64,000 bases of DNA from Actinopolymorpha cephalotaxi (GCF_013408535.1 NZ_JACBZA010000001.1:2130850-2194849), one strand, 5' to 3'. Counted from the first letter of the stretch, positions 1-8,236 are shown. Numbers and translations are program-made. The notes: generated from the sequence alone by a model not told the origin.

Positions 1-277
1 GGACCTGGCCCGCGACGAGACCCACGACCGCGGACAGCACGCGGGCGCGACGGTCGTCGGTGAGGTACGCCGTCTCGCCGGTCGAGCCGCCCACGAAGAG
101 TCCCGCCACGCCGGCGTCGAGCAGGAAGCCGCAGAGGCGCTCGAGGGAGGCGAGATCGAGTTCGCGGTCCGGGGTGAGTGGCGTGCACACGGGCGGGATC
201 ACGCCGCCCGCGACGGGCCGGGCCGACTGCGGGTGGTGGGGTGCGGGTTGACCGGGCACGAAACTCCTCGAAGACAT
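1..277 (-). CDS. Dihydrodipicolinate synthase / N-acetylneuraminate lyase family aldolase, N-terminal part
   Basis: Partial gene cut by the left edge; 92 N-terminal residues are visible from an ATG at 277. Two family signatures can be read: the opening strand (GGVIPPVCTPLTPDRELD) and the keto-acid binding loop (VGGSTGETAYLT). Members are class I aldolases that use a Schiff-base lysine to condense or cleave pyruvate-type keto acids. That lysine lies outside the window, so the substrate cannot be named. The gene is divergent from a GntR/FCD regulator, the usual arrangement for catabolic sugar-acid aldolases, which makes a catabolic role likelier than lysine biosynthesis. The first 20 residues are a Pro/His-rich extension, so a later start is possible. 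Confidence 0.85.
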   Translation of the reverse strand, partial: MSSRSFVPGQPAPHHPQSARPVAGGVIPPVCTPLTPDRELDLASLERLCGFLLDAGVAGLFVGGSTGETAYLTDDRRARVLSAVVGLVAGQV

Positions 278-292
278 GGGACATGGGATGTC
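273..292. promoter_or_regulatory. Inverted repeat GACAT-N10-ATGTC in a divergent control region
   Basis: Between the aldolase and the GntR gene the arms GACAT (273-277) and ATGTC (288-292) form a palindrome spaced by 10 bases, with a direct repeat (ACATGGG) inside. It overlaps the aldolase start codon. GntR-family regulators commonly bind short inverted repeats next to their own gene, so this is a candidate operator. That role is inferred from position and symmetry only. Confidence 0.35.
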
Positions 293-350
293 TGGACGGC
301 CGAGCGTTACGCTAGCCGAGGTTCGTTCCGATCCGAAAGGTGTGTACTCC

Positions 351-1046
351 ATGGCGGAAAGTGGCCGGCGCAGGCACCTGGAGGAACGCGTCGTCGACCT
401 GATCCTCGAGCAGGGCCTGCCGGCCGGTGCGCCGCTCCCGTCCGAGCCGGCTCTGGTCGACACGCTGGGCGTGAGCCGCAACTCCGTGCGGGAGGCTCTG
501 CGCGCGCTGCACACGCTGGGCATCGTGGACATCCGGCACGGCTACGGCACGTTCGTGGGGAGCGCGCCGCTGACCGCGGTGACGCCGGGCCTGCTGTTCC
601 GTACCCGGCTGCGGGTGCGTGACGACCCCGGCGCCCTCGCCGACCTGGTGGAGGTCCGCGAACTCCTCGAGCTCGGCCTGATCGAACACGTCGCCACCAG
701 CGTCGACGAAGCCCAGCTCGAGACCCTGGACCGCGCGGTCGAGGCGATGGCCGAGGGCGATCTCGCCGCCGCCGACCGCCGTTTCCACGAGGCGCTGTAC
801 GCACCGGTGGCCAACGAGCTCGCCATTCAGCTGATCTCGGTGTTCTGGGACATCTACCACCAGGTGGCCGGCGAACTGGAACGCACGCCGGTCGATCGTG
901 ACCGGGTGGTCCAGGGGCACCGCCGGGTGGTGGAGGCGCTCCGCTCGGGCGACCCGGCGCAGGCCCGGCAGGCGTTGCTGAACCACTTCGCCGACCTGCG
1001 CGATCGCGTCCGGCGGCTGGTGACGGCCGTCTCCGAGTCCCGCTGA
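351..1046 (+). CDS. GntR family transcriptional regulator, FadR/FCD subfamily
   Basis: 231-residue regulator. Residues about 8-75 are the winged helix-turn-helix (PLPSEPALVDTLGVSRNSVR, then the wing HGYGTFVG). The rest is an all-helical FCD effector domain with the expected metal-site histidines in FHEALY, GHRRVV and NHFADL. FCD regulators usually sense small organic acids and repress the neighbouring catabolic operon. Start chosen at ATG 351, with a GAAAGG Shine-Dalgarno at 335-340; an upstream in-frame ATG at 276 would run through the divergent control region and lacks a ribosome site. Divergent from the DapA-family aldolase, which is the most likely target. Confidence 0.9.
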   Translation: MAESGRRRHLEERVVDLILEQGLPAGAPLPSEPALVDTLGVSRNSVREALRALHTLGIVDIRHGYGTFVGSAPLTAVTPGLLFRTRLRVRDDPGALADLVEVRELLELGLIEHVATSVDEAQLETLDRAVEAMAEGDLAAADRRFHEALYAPVANELAIQLISVFWDIYHQVAGELERTPVDRDRVVQGHRRVVEALRSGDPAQARQALLNHFADLRDRVRRLVTAVSESR

Positions 1047-1226
1047 CTCCGGCTCCGCGCCCGCACGCCCGCCTGCCCGCGGCTTCCCCGGACCGGGCGA
1101 CATCCGCGGACCGGGCGGCTTCCACGCCCGGGTGACCTCTGCGGATCCCGCGCCGCTCACCGGTCCGACCGGCGGGCCCTCGGCGGCCGCCCGAGGTGGG
1201 AGTGCCCCTCGGGCAACTGGCACGAT

Positions 1227-2105
1227 GTGGCCGTGCCCCGATCCCTCGACGAACTCCGCGACCTGCTCGACCTCGAGAAGATCGAGGACAACCTCTTCCG
1301 TGGCCGGCAGCCCGAGACCAGGCTCCAGCGGGTGTTCGGCGGCCAGGTCGCGGGCCAGGCCCTGGTGGCGGCCAGCCGCACCATGGGACCGGACCGGATG
1401 GTGCACTCGCTGCACGCGTACTTCCTGCGCCCGGGCGACACCAGCGTCCCGATCGTCTACGACGTCGAGTGCACCCGCGACGGCCGGTCGTTCAGCACCC
1501 GGCGGGTGGTGGCCCGCCAGCACGGCCGGACGATCTTCTACATGAGCGCGTCGTTCCACGTGCCCGAGCCCGGTTACGAGCACCAGGACGCCATGCCGGA
1601 CGTACCCGACCCCGAGCGCTGCCCGACCCTGGGCGAGGTGCTGGAGAAGGTGTCCGGCCGGCCCAGTGCCGCCTGGGCGGAGGAGTGGGCGGCGCTGGAC
1701 GTGCGGTACGCCGGGGACTCCGCACGTGGCGGCGTGCCCGCCGACCCCGAGCACCCGGCCCGCGCCCGGGTGTGGCTGCGGGCCGCCGGCACCCTGCCCG
1801 ACGATCCGGTGCTGCACAGCTGTGTGCTCGCGTACGCCAGCGACCTCACCCTGCTCGGCGCCACGCTGGTGCCGCACGGCACCCACATCGGCGCACCCGA
1901 CCTGCAAACCGTGTCGCTGGACCACGCGATCTGGTTCCACCGGGCGTTCCGGGCCGACGACTGGCTGCTCTACGACCAGGTTTCCCCGTCGGCGGCGGAC
2001 TCGCGCGGCCTGGCGACCGGGCGGCTGTTCACCCCGGACGGCTCACTCGTCGCCTCCGTCGTGCAGGAGGGGCTGATCCGGCAGGTTCCGCGTACGGAAA
2101 GGTAG
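1227..2105 (+). CDS. tesB: Acyl-CoA thioesterase II (TesB family)
   Basis: 292-residue double hot-dog thioesterase that hydrolyses acyl-CoA to free fatty acid and CoA. Recognisable blocks are [15 protein letters not shown] in the N-terminal half and [19 protein letters not shown] followed by VVQEGLIRQ in the C-terminal half. These last carry the Asp and Gln that, with a Thr/Ser, form the TesB active site. Length matches the family (about 285). The start is GTG 1227; a second GTG at 1233 is equally possible, and neither has a strong ribosome site. The thiamine-binding-type protein begins 5 bases after the stop, so the two are probably co-transcribed. Confidence 0.92.
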   Translation: MAVPRSLDELRDLLDLEKIEDNLFRGRQPETRLQRVFGGQVAGQALVAASRTMGPDRMVHSLHAYFLRPGDTSVPIVYDVECTRDGRSFSTRRVVARQHGRTIFYMSASFHVPEPGYEHQDAMPDVPDPERCPTLGEVLEKVSGRPSAAWAEEWAALDVRYAGDSARGGVPADPEHPARARVWLRAAGTLPDDPVLHSCVLAYASDLTLLGATLVPHGTHIGAPDLQTVSLDHAIWFHRAFRADDWLLYDQVSPSAADSRGLATGRLFTPDGSLVASVVQEGLIRQVPRTER

Positions 2106-2110
2106 GACCC

Positions 2111-2410
2111 ATGATCGTGGCCTTCAGCATCAGTCCCACCAGCGGAGCCGACGACGGCAGTGTGAGCGAGGCGGTCGCCGAGGCGGTCCGGGTCGTCCGC
2201 GAGTCCGGGCTGCCGAACGAGACCAACGCGATGTTCACCAACATCGAGGGGGAGTGGGACGAGGTGATGGCGGTGGTCAAGCGGGCGGTCGACGTCGTGG
2301 CCGCGACCTCGCCCCGCGTCGGCCTGGTCCTCAAGGCCGACATTCGTCCCGGCCACACCGGCGAGCTCACCGGCAAGGTCGAACGCGTCGAGCGCCTGCT
2401 CGCCGACTGA
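2111..2410 (+). CDS. Thiamine-binding protein, MTH1187/YkoF family
   Basis: 99-residue protein of the MTH1187 family (older name DUF77, COG0011), small ferredoxin-like alpha/beta proteins that bind thiamine or related pyrimidines. Family features are the opening strand [11 protein letters not shown], the central [15 protein letters not shown] and the end of the domain in [20 protein letters not shown]. The ATG at 2111 follows the thioesterase stop closely with a weak GTAGGA site, suggesting coupled translation. No thiamine transport genes lie nearby, so the physiological ligand is inferred from the family only. Confidence 0.85.
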   Translation: MIVAFSISPTSGADDGSVSEAVAEAVRVVRESGLPNETNAMFTNIEGEWDEVMAVVKRAVDVVAATSPRVGLVLKADIRPGHTGELTGKVERVERLLAD

Positions 2411-2438
2411 CGTACGCCCTGGACCCCGCGCGCGGCGA

Positions 2439-2921
2439 CTACTCGTCGAGCACCAGGACGAACTCCGCGACCTCCGCGCCGCGGCCGTTGGCGAACCCCC
2501 GGTCCTGCCCGCACACCCGGAACCCGCACCGCTGCAGCACCCGCAGCGAGGCGGCGTTGTCCTGCACCGCGCGGGCGCGCAGTGGTCGCAGTGTCACCTC
2601 GGTCAGGAACGCCCGGAGCGCGAGGGTCGCGACGCCACGGCCCCAGTGCTCGCGGCCGAGCCAGTACGTCACCTCGGTGTCGCCGCCGGACTCGTAGCTC
2701 GCCACGTGCCCGGCGACCTGCCCGTCGGCAAGGATCGTCCGCACGATCCCGGTCGGGTGGGTACGGATGCGCTGCCAGCGGGCGGCGAACGCGTCACCGT
2801 CGCTCGGGTCGGCGGGGGTGAACGCCGCCATCCGGATCGCCTCCGGGTCCTGCAGGTGCCCGAAGAAGACCGGCAGGTCGGCGTCCTCGACGGCTCGCAG
2901 TCGTACGTCCGGTGCCGTCAT
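2439..2921 (-). CDS. GNAT family N-acetyltransferase (RimJ/RimL-like)
   Basis: 160-residue acetyltransferase. The acetyl-CoA site is visible as REHWGRGVATLALRAFL (about residues 90-106), followed by DNAASLRVLQRCGF, typical of the RimJ/RimL branch that acetylates protein N-termini or small amines. The opening VRLRAVEDADLPVFF is also typical. Its ATG overlaps the stop of the spermidine-synthase-like gene by 4 bases (ATGA at 2918-2921), so the two are translationally coupled. The substrate is unknown. Confidence 0.88.
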   Translation of the reverse strand: MTAPDVRLRAVEDADLPVFFGHLQDPEAIRMAAFTPADPSDGDAFAARWQRIRTHPTGIVRTILADGQVAGHVASYESGGDTEVTYWLGREHWGRGVATLALRAFLTEVTLRPLRARAVQDNAASLRVLQRCGFRVCGQDRGFANGRGAEVAEFVLVLDE

Positions 2922-3826
2922 GCCGACGTGTCCTCGGTACGTCCTCGCGGCCGCCCGTCGTCGGGTTCGGCCGGGTCGCGCAGCGGCCGCAGACCGGCCA
3001 CGAGTTCGGCCACCCGGTCCGGCAGCACCAGCCGGGCCCGGACCGCACCGGAGGCGAGCCGGCGGGTCAGCCCGTCCAGCGGCAGGTCGGCGTTGGAGGC
3101 CAGCAGCAGCACGTTGCCGTACCTGCGGCCGCGTAGCTGCGACGGCTCGGCGATCAGCGCCACGTGCGCGAACACCTCCCGTAGGGTGGCCGCCTCCGCG
3201 CGGGCGTGGCGTTGCTCGGTGCGGTCGGCGACGTTGGCGACGTACACCCCCGATGGGTCCAGCACCCGCACCAGGTCGTGCGCGAACTCCAGGGTGGTCA
3301 GGTGTTCCGGCACCCGGTTTCCGGTGAACGCGTCCCGGATCACCACGTCCTGGGAGCCGTCGCGCAGTGACGCCAGGCCGGCGCGGGCGTCACCGATGCG
3401 GACACCGATGCCGCGGCCGCGTACCAGACCGAAGCCCTCCCGCACCAGGTCGACCAGAGCCCCGTCGATCTCGAACACCACCTGCCGTGAGCCCGGCCGG
3501 GTGGCGGTGACGTAGCGGGCGAGGGTGCAGCCGGCGCCGCCGAGGTGCGCGACCCGCAGCGGACCGGGAGGCAGGTGGTCGAGGATGTCGCCGGTCCAGC
3601 GGACGTACTCGAAGTCCAGCCGGGTCGGGTCGCCGAGATGGACGTAGGAGCTCGGGACGCCGTTGACGATCACGAACCACCCACCCGGGTCGCCCGGGTC
3701 GGCGGTGAGGGTGACCTCGCCGGTGTCGATGGGGTGGGTTCCGGCGGGTACGGCGGACTGTGCGGAATCGGCGGGGCCGCGGTTGGTGGCCCGCCGGGTC
3801 CGGGCGGGTGGTCGGCGGTCGGGCAC
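2918..3826 (-). CDS. Spermidine synthase-like methyltransferase-fold protein
   Basis: 302-residue protein with the Rossmann core of the spermidine synthase family: the nucleotide loop VAHLGGAGCTLARYV, the acidic ligand strand VVFEIDGALVDLVRE, and DVVIRDAFTGN where polyamine synthases carry their catalytic Asp. The N-terminal beta region (LTADPGDPGGWFVIVNGVPS) also fits. Many actinobacterial homologues are only annotated as spermidine synthase-like, and activity is not proven for them. The first 30 residues are Arg/Pro-rich and probably disordered. It is the first gene of a two-gene unit with the overlapping GNAT. That pairing would fit polyamine acetylation, but this is inference. Confidence 0.8.
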   Translation of the reverse strand: MPDRRPPARTRRATNRGPADSAQSAVPAGTHPIDTGEVTLTADPGDPGGWFVIVNGVPSSYVHLGDPTRLDFEYVRWTGDILDHLPPGPLRVAHLGGAGCTLARYVTATRPGSRQVVFEIDGALVDLVREGFGLVRGRGIGVRIGDARAGLASLRDGSQDVVIRDAFTGNRVPEHLTTLEFAHDLVRVLDPSGVYVANVADRTEQRHARAEAATLREVFAHVALIAEPSQLRGRRYGNVLLLASNADLPLDGLTRRLASGAVRARLVLPDRVAELVAGLRPLRDPAEPDDGRPRGRTEDTSA

Positions 3827-3936
3827 ACCTCAGCCTCGCACGCCGCCCGGCGGCCCGCCGGAGGGGGCCGCGACAGCCGCCGGCGTTCGAACGCAACCCG
3901 ACCTTGACAGCTCTGCCGGACGGTTACGATCGCGCC

Positions 3937-4845
3937 ATGGGCAGGATCTGCGTCCTGGACGCGCCGTCCAACCTCGGTCTGGCGATGCCCTCGCCCGGTG
4001 TCGTGCCCGGCTGCCACAAGCTGGCCGGTGCCCTGCGCGACAACGGCCTGGTGACCCGCAGCCGCGCCACCGACGTCGGCTGTGTCGTTGCGCCGCGCTA
4101 CGACGCCGCGGGCTGGGAGCCCGGCGACGGAGTGATCAACGCCGCCGCCATCGCCGACTTCACCCGCCGGCTGGCCGACCGGGTGAGCGTACGACTGGCC
4201 GGCGGCGACTTCCTCGTGGTGCTCGGCGGTGACTGCAGCATCCTGCTCGGTCCCGCGCTCGCCCTGCGCCGGCACGGCCGGTACGGCCTGGTGTTCGTCG
4301 ACGGCCACTCCGACTTCCGCCACCTGGGCGGCAACGCGGACTACGTGGGTGCCGCGGCGGGGGAGGACCTCGCGCTGGTGACCGGGCGGGGGCAGGACGA
4401 CCTGGCCGACATCGACGGCCTGGCTCCGTACGTCCACGACCGGGACGCCGTGGTGCTCGGGATCCGGGACAACGACGTCCACCTCACCGAGCTTGCCGAC
4501 CTCGGCATTCCGGTCCGAACCGCCCTTGCCATCCGGGCCGAGGGCGCCCGCCGGATCGCCAGCCAGACGGTGCGCTACCTCCGCGAACTCGACGGCTTCT
4601 GGGTGCACGTGGACGCCGACGTCCTCGACCCCCTGGTGATGCCGGCGGTCGACTCGCCCTGCCCGGGCGGGCTGGAACACTCCGAGCTCGCCGCGCTGCT
4701 CGGTCCGATGCTGGCCGACCCACGCTGCCGCGGCCTGGACGTCACCGTCTTCGACCCCGACCTCGACCCCGGCGGCACTCTCGCCGCCCGGTTCACCGAG
4801 ACGATGGTGGAGGCGCTGGCGGGCCGGGCACAGGCGCAGGACTGA
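3937..4845 (+). CDS. Arginase/agmatinase family hydrolase with GGDCS motif
   Basis: 302-residue ureohydrolase-fold enzyme. Metal motifs are VDGHSDF (D122, H124, D126) and VHVDADVLDP (D226, D228), as in arginase, agmatinase and formimidoylglutamase. The first metal motif, normally GGDHS, reads GGDCS with Cys100 in place of the histidine that binds one manganese. A Cys-type motif occurs in a recognisable actinobacterial subset of the family, so this need not be loss of function, but the substrate cannot be assigned. The ATG at 3937 gives a clean family N-terminus (ICVLDAPSNLG). It is divergent from the spermidine-synthase-like gene. Confidence 0.85.
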   Translation: MGRICVLDAPSNLGLAMPSPGVVPGCHKLAGALRDNGLVTRSRATDVGCVVAPRYDAAGWEPGDGVINAAAIADFTRRLADRVSVRLAGGDFLVVLGGDCSILLGPALALRRHGRYGLVFVDGHSDFRHLGGNADYVGAAAGEDLALVTGRGQDDLADIDGLAPYVHDRDAVVLGIRDNDVHLTELADLGIPVRTALAIRAEGARRIASQTVRYLRELDGFWVHVDADVLDPLVMPAVDSPCPGGLEHSELAALLGPMLADPRCRGLDVTVFDPDLDPGGTLAARFTETMVEALAGRAQAQD

Positions 4846-4896
4846 GGCCGCCGGCCGTGGGACACTGCCGGTAGCCGATCAGCGGAGGTGGGCCAC

Positions 4897-5307
4897 GTGG
4901 CCGGCAAGGGAAAGTTCAGCAGGAGCGTGATCAACTACGCCGTGAAGTACGGCCCGCTGGCCTACGAGGCGGTCAAGCACGGACGCGAACCCGCCCAGCG
5001 CGCCGTCACCAACGCGCTCGCCCGCCAGGGCAACCGCCGGCAGGCCCTGCGGCACGCCGGGACCGTCGTCGACGGCTCGGTCCTCCGGGTCTTCCACCGG
5101 GGCGAGCAGGTGTGGGTGGTGTTCGCCGCGGAGACCCCGATCGCGGCCTACCCGGGCGTCGACCGGCCGCTGCCCGAGCTGCTCGAGCACGCCGACCTGA
5201 ACCAACGCGTCCGGCCGGGTGAGGAGTCGTCGCCGCGACTGCCGGCCGGGCTCCCCGGACGGGTGCCGGACGCCGTACGCAAACTCCTTCCGCGCCGGCG
5301 CACCTGA
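4897..5307 (+). CDS. Conserved hypothetical basic protein
   Basis: 136-residue protein I do not recognise by function. It opens with a basic helix (AGKGKFSRSVINYAVKYGPLAYEAVKHGRE), has a small beta-like core (VVDGSVLRVFHRGEQVWVVFAAE) and ends in a basic tail (RKLLPRRRT). No signal peptide or membrane segment is seen. The start is placed at GTG 4897, eight bases after GGAGG (4884-4888), rather than at GTG 4888 which overlaps that ribosome site. It follows the arginase-family gene by 51 bases on the same strand and could share its transcript. Confidence 0.75.
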   Translation: MAGKGKFSRSVINYAVKYGPLAYEAVKHGREPAQRAVTNALARQGNRRQALRHAGTVVDGSVLRVFHRGEQVWVVFAAETPIAAYPGVDRPLPELLEHADLNQRVRPGEESSPRLPAGLPGRVPDAVRKLLPRRRT

Positions 5308-5321
5308 CCCACCGGCTCACT

Positions 5322-5345
5322 CGGCGGGCCCGTGCCAACCCGCCG
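5322..5345. terminator. Small hairpin between convergent genes
   Basis: CGGCGGG (5322-5328) pairs with CCCGCCG (5339-5345) around a 10-base loop, in the 43-base gap between two convergent genes. It is short and lacks a T-run, so terminator function is tentative. Confidence 0.4.
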
Positions 5346-5350
5346 GTCCG

Positions 5351-5776
5351 TCAGTAGTCGGGCCGGCGGCGCATCCGCTTGACGTCGCCCTGCCGCTTCT
5401 TCGACGACAGCCGGCGCTCCACCGACCCCCGGGACGGGCGGGTACGCCGGCGCGCTCTCGGCGGGGGTGCGAGTGCCTGGTCCAGCAGCATCCCGAGCCG
5501 GGCCAGCGCCGCCCGCCGGTTGGCGAGCTGGGATCGGTGCTCGGACGCGGTGACGGTGAGTACGCCGTCCACCAGCCGGTCACCGAGCCGGGACGTGGCC
5601 CGTGACCGTGCCGCCTCGCTCAGCGCGGGCGAACGCGCCAGGTCGAACGACAGGCTGACCCGGGAGTCGGTGGTGTTGACGCCCTGCCCGCCGGGGCCGC
5701 CGGCCCGGGAGAAACGCCAGGTCAGCTCGCCCGGGTCCAGGTCGACAGGGCCCACTCGCAGCGATCCCGGTGCCAT
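5351..5776 (-). CDS. arfB: Alternative ribosome-rescue factor ArfB (RF-1 domain, GGQ)
   Basis: 141-residue stand-alone RF-1 domain protein. The catalytic GGQ is plain in RAGGPGGQGVNTTDSRV, the signature of ArfB (YaeJ/ICT1), which hydrolyses peptidyl-tRNA on ribosomes stalled without a stop codon. It lacks the codon-recognition domains of RF1/RF2 and ends in the expected basic tail (RRLSSKKRQGDVKRMRRR), which in ArfB enters the empty mRNA channel. Length matches the family. It is convergent with the hypothetical gene upstream. The GOLPH3-like gene ends 10 bases before its start, so co-transcription with that gene is likely. Confidence 0.93.
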   Translation of the reverse strand: MAPGSLRVGPVDLDPGELTWRFSRAGGPGGQGVNTTDSRVSLSFDLARSPALSEAARSRATSRLGDRLVDGVLTVTASEHRSQLANRRAALARLGMLLDQALAPPPRARRRTRPSRGSVERRLSSKKRQGDVKRMRRRPDY

Positions 5777-5786
5777 CGGTGGCCTG

Positions 5787-6461
5787 TCAGCTCGACGTCG
5801 TGGAGGCCGTGGTGGCGGCGGTGACGGCAGCCATCGTGGCGGCGTTCACCGCGGCGACCGCCTTCTTCACCGCGTCCGCGGCCCAGGCGCCTTCGGAGAT
5901 CTCCTTGGCCCGCCGCCGGACCGCGCGCCTGTCGGGCGCCTCGACCACCTTCGGCACGACGTCGATCGCCGCCAGCAGTGACACCAGCGCGCCGGTCCGG
6001 TCGTCCGGGGTGAGGCCCTGGACCAGCACACCCGACAGCGTCGTGCGCAGGGAGTTCTCGTGCGAGGAGTCCTCGGCGGGCCAGCGCGTGGTGGGGAAGA
6101 TCCCGAGCACCCGGCCCTTCTCCTGCCGGAGTACGCCGCGGCCGGCGAGGTCGGCGAGCAGCCGTTCCCGCAGTCCCTTGGCGAGTTTGCCGAGGACGTT
6201 CGCGGGCTTGCTGCCCTCCCGCGCGTCCAGGATCGACAGACCGTGGTCGAGGACCGGCTCGCCGGTGGGGCTCTCGTCGCGTACGACCAGGCGCCCCTTG
6301 CGTACGTCCTCGCCCGGACCCGCGACGTCGACCTTCCCCCGCAGCGTCAGTTCGAGCAGGACCGCGCCGGCGAGGGCGTGGTCCAGTTTGGTGCCGTCGG
6401 TCACCGGCAGTCCGGTGCTGTCGTCCAGGAGTAACAGCAGCAGGTCCTCCGCCAGGAGCAT
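5787..6461 (-). CDS. GPP34/GOLPH3 (VPS74-like) domain protein
   Basis: 224-residue protein with the GPP34 fold known from eukaryotic GOLPH3/Vps74, which binds phosphatidylinositol-4-phosphate; actinobacteria carry many soluble homologues of unknown role. Family features are the opening MLLAEDLLLLLLDDSTG, the helix HALAGAVLLELTLRGKV and the late block RTTLSGVLVQGLTPDDRTGA. An Ala/Thr-rich amphipathic tail (VNAATMAAVTAATTASTTS) ends the protein. The start is the ATG at 6461; longer in-frame upstream sequence has low-complexity content and no family similarity. It is followed at 10 bases by arfB. Confidence 0.85.
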   Translation of the reverse strand: MLLAEDLLLLLLDDSTGLPVTDGTKLDHALAGAVLLELTLRGKVDVAGPGEDVRKGRLVVRDESPTGEPVLDHGLSILDAREGSKPANVLGKLAKGLRERLLADLAGRGVLRQEKGRVLGIFPTTRWPAEDSSHENSLRTTLSGVLVQGLTPDDRTGALVSLLAAIDVVPKVVEAPDRRAVRRRAKEISEGAWAADAVKKAVAAVNAATMAAVTAATTASTTSS

Positions 6462-6617
6462 GGTCCGGTCCCCGTCCAGGTCGTCATGCGTGATGGGTCG
6501 TGATGCGTGAGTGGTCGTGATGCGTGGGTCAGGGTCGCCCCCAGCATAGGAGGTGCGGTGACCACCACCGGTAGCTCGCCGCCGGACTGTCAGACGGTCG
6601 TGGAAGACTCCGCTGAC

Positions 6618-7652
6618 ATGGGATACAACGCTGCCGACGATCGTTACGACACGATGCAATACCGCCGCTCCGGTGCCAGCGGCCTGCACCTGCCCGCCGT
6701 CTCACTCGGCCTGTGGCACAACTTCGGTGACGACGTGCCGCTGGAGCGGCAGCGGGGGATCCTCAGGCGGGCCTTCGACCTCGGGATCAACCACTTCGAC
6801 CTGGCCAACAACTACGGTCCGCCCGCGGGGTCGGCCGAGCTCAACTTCGGCAAGCTGTTCAAGCAGGACTTCACGCCCTACCGCGACGAACTCCTCATCT
6901 CCACCAAGGCGGGTTACCTCATGTGGCCGGGCCCGTACGGCGAGTGGGGCTCGCGCAAGTACCTCCTCGCCAGCCTCGACCAGAGCCTCTCGCGGATGGG
7001 CCTGGACTACGTCGACGTCTTCTACTCCCACCGGTTCGACCCGGACACTCCGCTGGAGGAGACGATGGGCGCGCTGGACACCGCGGTGCGCCAGGGCAAG
7101 GCGCTGTACGCCGGGATCTCGTCCTACTCCCCGGAGGACACCCGCAGGGCTGCCGCGATCCTCGCGGACCTCGGTACGCCGATGCTCATCCACCAGCCGT
7201 CGTACAGCATGCTCAACCGCTGGATCGAGGAGGCGCTGCTGGACGCGCTGGAGGACGCCGGAGCCGGCTGCATCGCCTTCTCCCCGCTGGCGCAGGGAAT
7301 GCTCACCGACAAGTACCTCAACGGCATTCCGGAGGGTTCGCGGGCCTCGCAGGGCAAGTCCCTGTCACCGGACCAGCTGTCGGAGAAGAACCTCGGCCAC
7401 ATCCGCGCCCTGAACGCGATCGCGGAGCGCAGGGGGCAGTCGCTGGCTCAGATGGCGCTGTCGTGGGCGCTGCGCGACCCGCGGATGACGTCGGTCCTCG
7501 TCGGCGCCAGCAGCATCGGGCAGCTCGAGGACAACGTGGCCGCGCTCAACCGGCTCGACTTCACCGCGGCCGAGCTGGACGAGATCGACAAGCACGCGGT
7601 GGAGGCCGGTATCAACCTGTGGGCGAGGTCCAGCCGGATCGAGACCTCCTGA
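6618..7652 (+). CDS. Aldo/keto reductase, L-glyceraldehyde 3-phosphate reductase type
   Basis: 344-residue NADPH-dependent aldo-keto reductase very close in sequence pattern to Escherichia coli YghZ/Gpr, which reduces L-glyceraldehyde 3-phosphate and methylglyoxal. The opening RYDTMQYRRSGASGLHLPA and SLGLWHNFGD match that subfamily. The catalytic tetrad is D61, Y66 (DLANNYGPP), K97 (ISTKAGY) and H138 (VFYSHRFD). The C-terminal cofactor block is SVLVGASSIGQLEDNV. The start is ATG 6618, matching the YghZ N-terminus. It is a stand-alone gene, divergent from the GOLPH3-like gene; a detoxification role is inferred from the family. Confidence 0.93.
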   Translation: MGYNAADDRYDTMQYRRSGASGLHLPAVSLGLWHNFGDDVPLERQRGILRRAFDLGINHFDLANNYGPPAGSAELNFGKLFKQDFTPYRDELLISTKAGYLMWPGPYGEWGSRKYLLASLDQSLSRMGLDYVDVFYSHRFDPDTPLEETMGALDTAVRQGKALYAGISSYSPEDTRRAAAILADLGTPMLIHQPSYSMLNRWIEEALLDALEDAGAGCIAFSPLAQGMLTDKYLNGIPEGSRASQGKSLSPDQLSEKNLGHIRALNAIAERRGQSLAQMALSWALRDPRMTSVLVGASSIGQLEDNVAALNRLDFTAAELDEIDKHAVEAGINLWARSSRIETS

Positions 7653-7748
7653 CCGGGTGTTCCTCAGGGACATTTCGGGGTCGGCTAGGGGATGTCGCCG
7701 AAGCGCCCGGGCCGACTGCCGAGCGTAAGGTGTGCGCAGGAGGTAACC

Positions 7749-7904
7749 ATGCTTCGGATCTTGCTGATCATCGCGATCGTCTGGCTGGTACTCAGCATCC
7801 TCGGCTTCCTGGTCAAGGGCCTGCTGTGGTTGGGCTTCGTCGCACTCGTGCTGTTCCTCGCCACGGCTGCGTGGGGATGGGTCAAGCGCAACTCCGCAAG
7901 CTGA
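7749..7904 (+). CDS. Small two-helix hydrophobic membrane protein
   Basis: 51-residue protein made almost entirely of two hydrophobic helices (RILLIIAIVWLVLSILGFLV and GLLWLGFVALVLFLATAAW) ending in WVKRNSAS. An excellent Shine-Dalgarno (AGGAGGT at 7739-7745) precedes ATG 7749, which supports translation despite the size. Similar tiny hydrophobic proteins are widespread in actinobacteria with no assigned function. It stands alone. Confidence 0.75.
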   Translation: MLRILLIIAIVWLVLSILGFLVKGLLWLGFVALVLFLATAAWGWVKRNSAS

Positions 7905-8236
7905 CGTGAGCTTGCGGACCACCTGAAGGTCCGGCCGCCGCGGCAAGGATTTCCTGCCGTGACGGACCGGAACCCGGGCGGCGTACCGACGCGGTGGTGA
8001 CGACATCCGGTCGTCGCCACCGCGTCGTCGCGTTCACCTTCCTCTCACCGCCCGCCCACGAGCCGATCGACCCGCCTGCAAGCCGGAGTTGACGTTCGTT
8101 TGTCGTCGTCCCCCTAGCGTCCTGGGCACCGGCATCGGTCCGGTTTCGACGTGCACACAGCGGTCTCGTCCGTACGAGCTCCGTGTGCTTCTCACCGGGG
8201 CGGGGCGCCGGCATGTCCAATGGGGGGACAATCCAG
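7905..8236. other. 332-base intergenic region before the lamin-tail gene
   Basis: No coding signal is seen. The first part has two weak inverted repeats (GGACC/GGTCC around 7917-7935 and a bulged CGGCAAGGA/TCCTGCCG around 7939-7957) that could end the upstream transcript. A TTGACG at 8089-8094 followed by TAGCGT at 8115-8120 looks promoter-like, but the 20-base spacing is too long to call. Confidence 0.4.

Noticed and set aside
312-1940. Very long open frame on the minus strand opposite the GntR and thioesterase genes
   Set aside because: Shadow frame of GC-rich coding DNA; its translation is Gly/Arg/His-rich with no family pattern, while the plus strand has two clear genes.
8089-8120. Promoter TTGACG...TAGCGT before the lamin-tail gene
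   Set aside because: The 20-base spacing is too long and the -10 box is poor.
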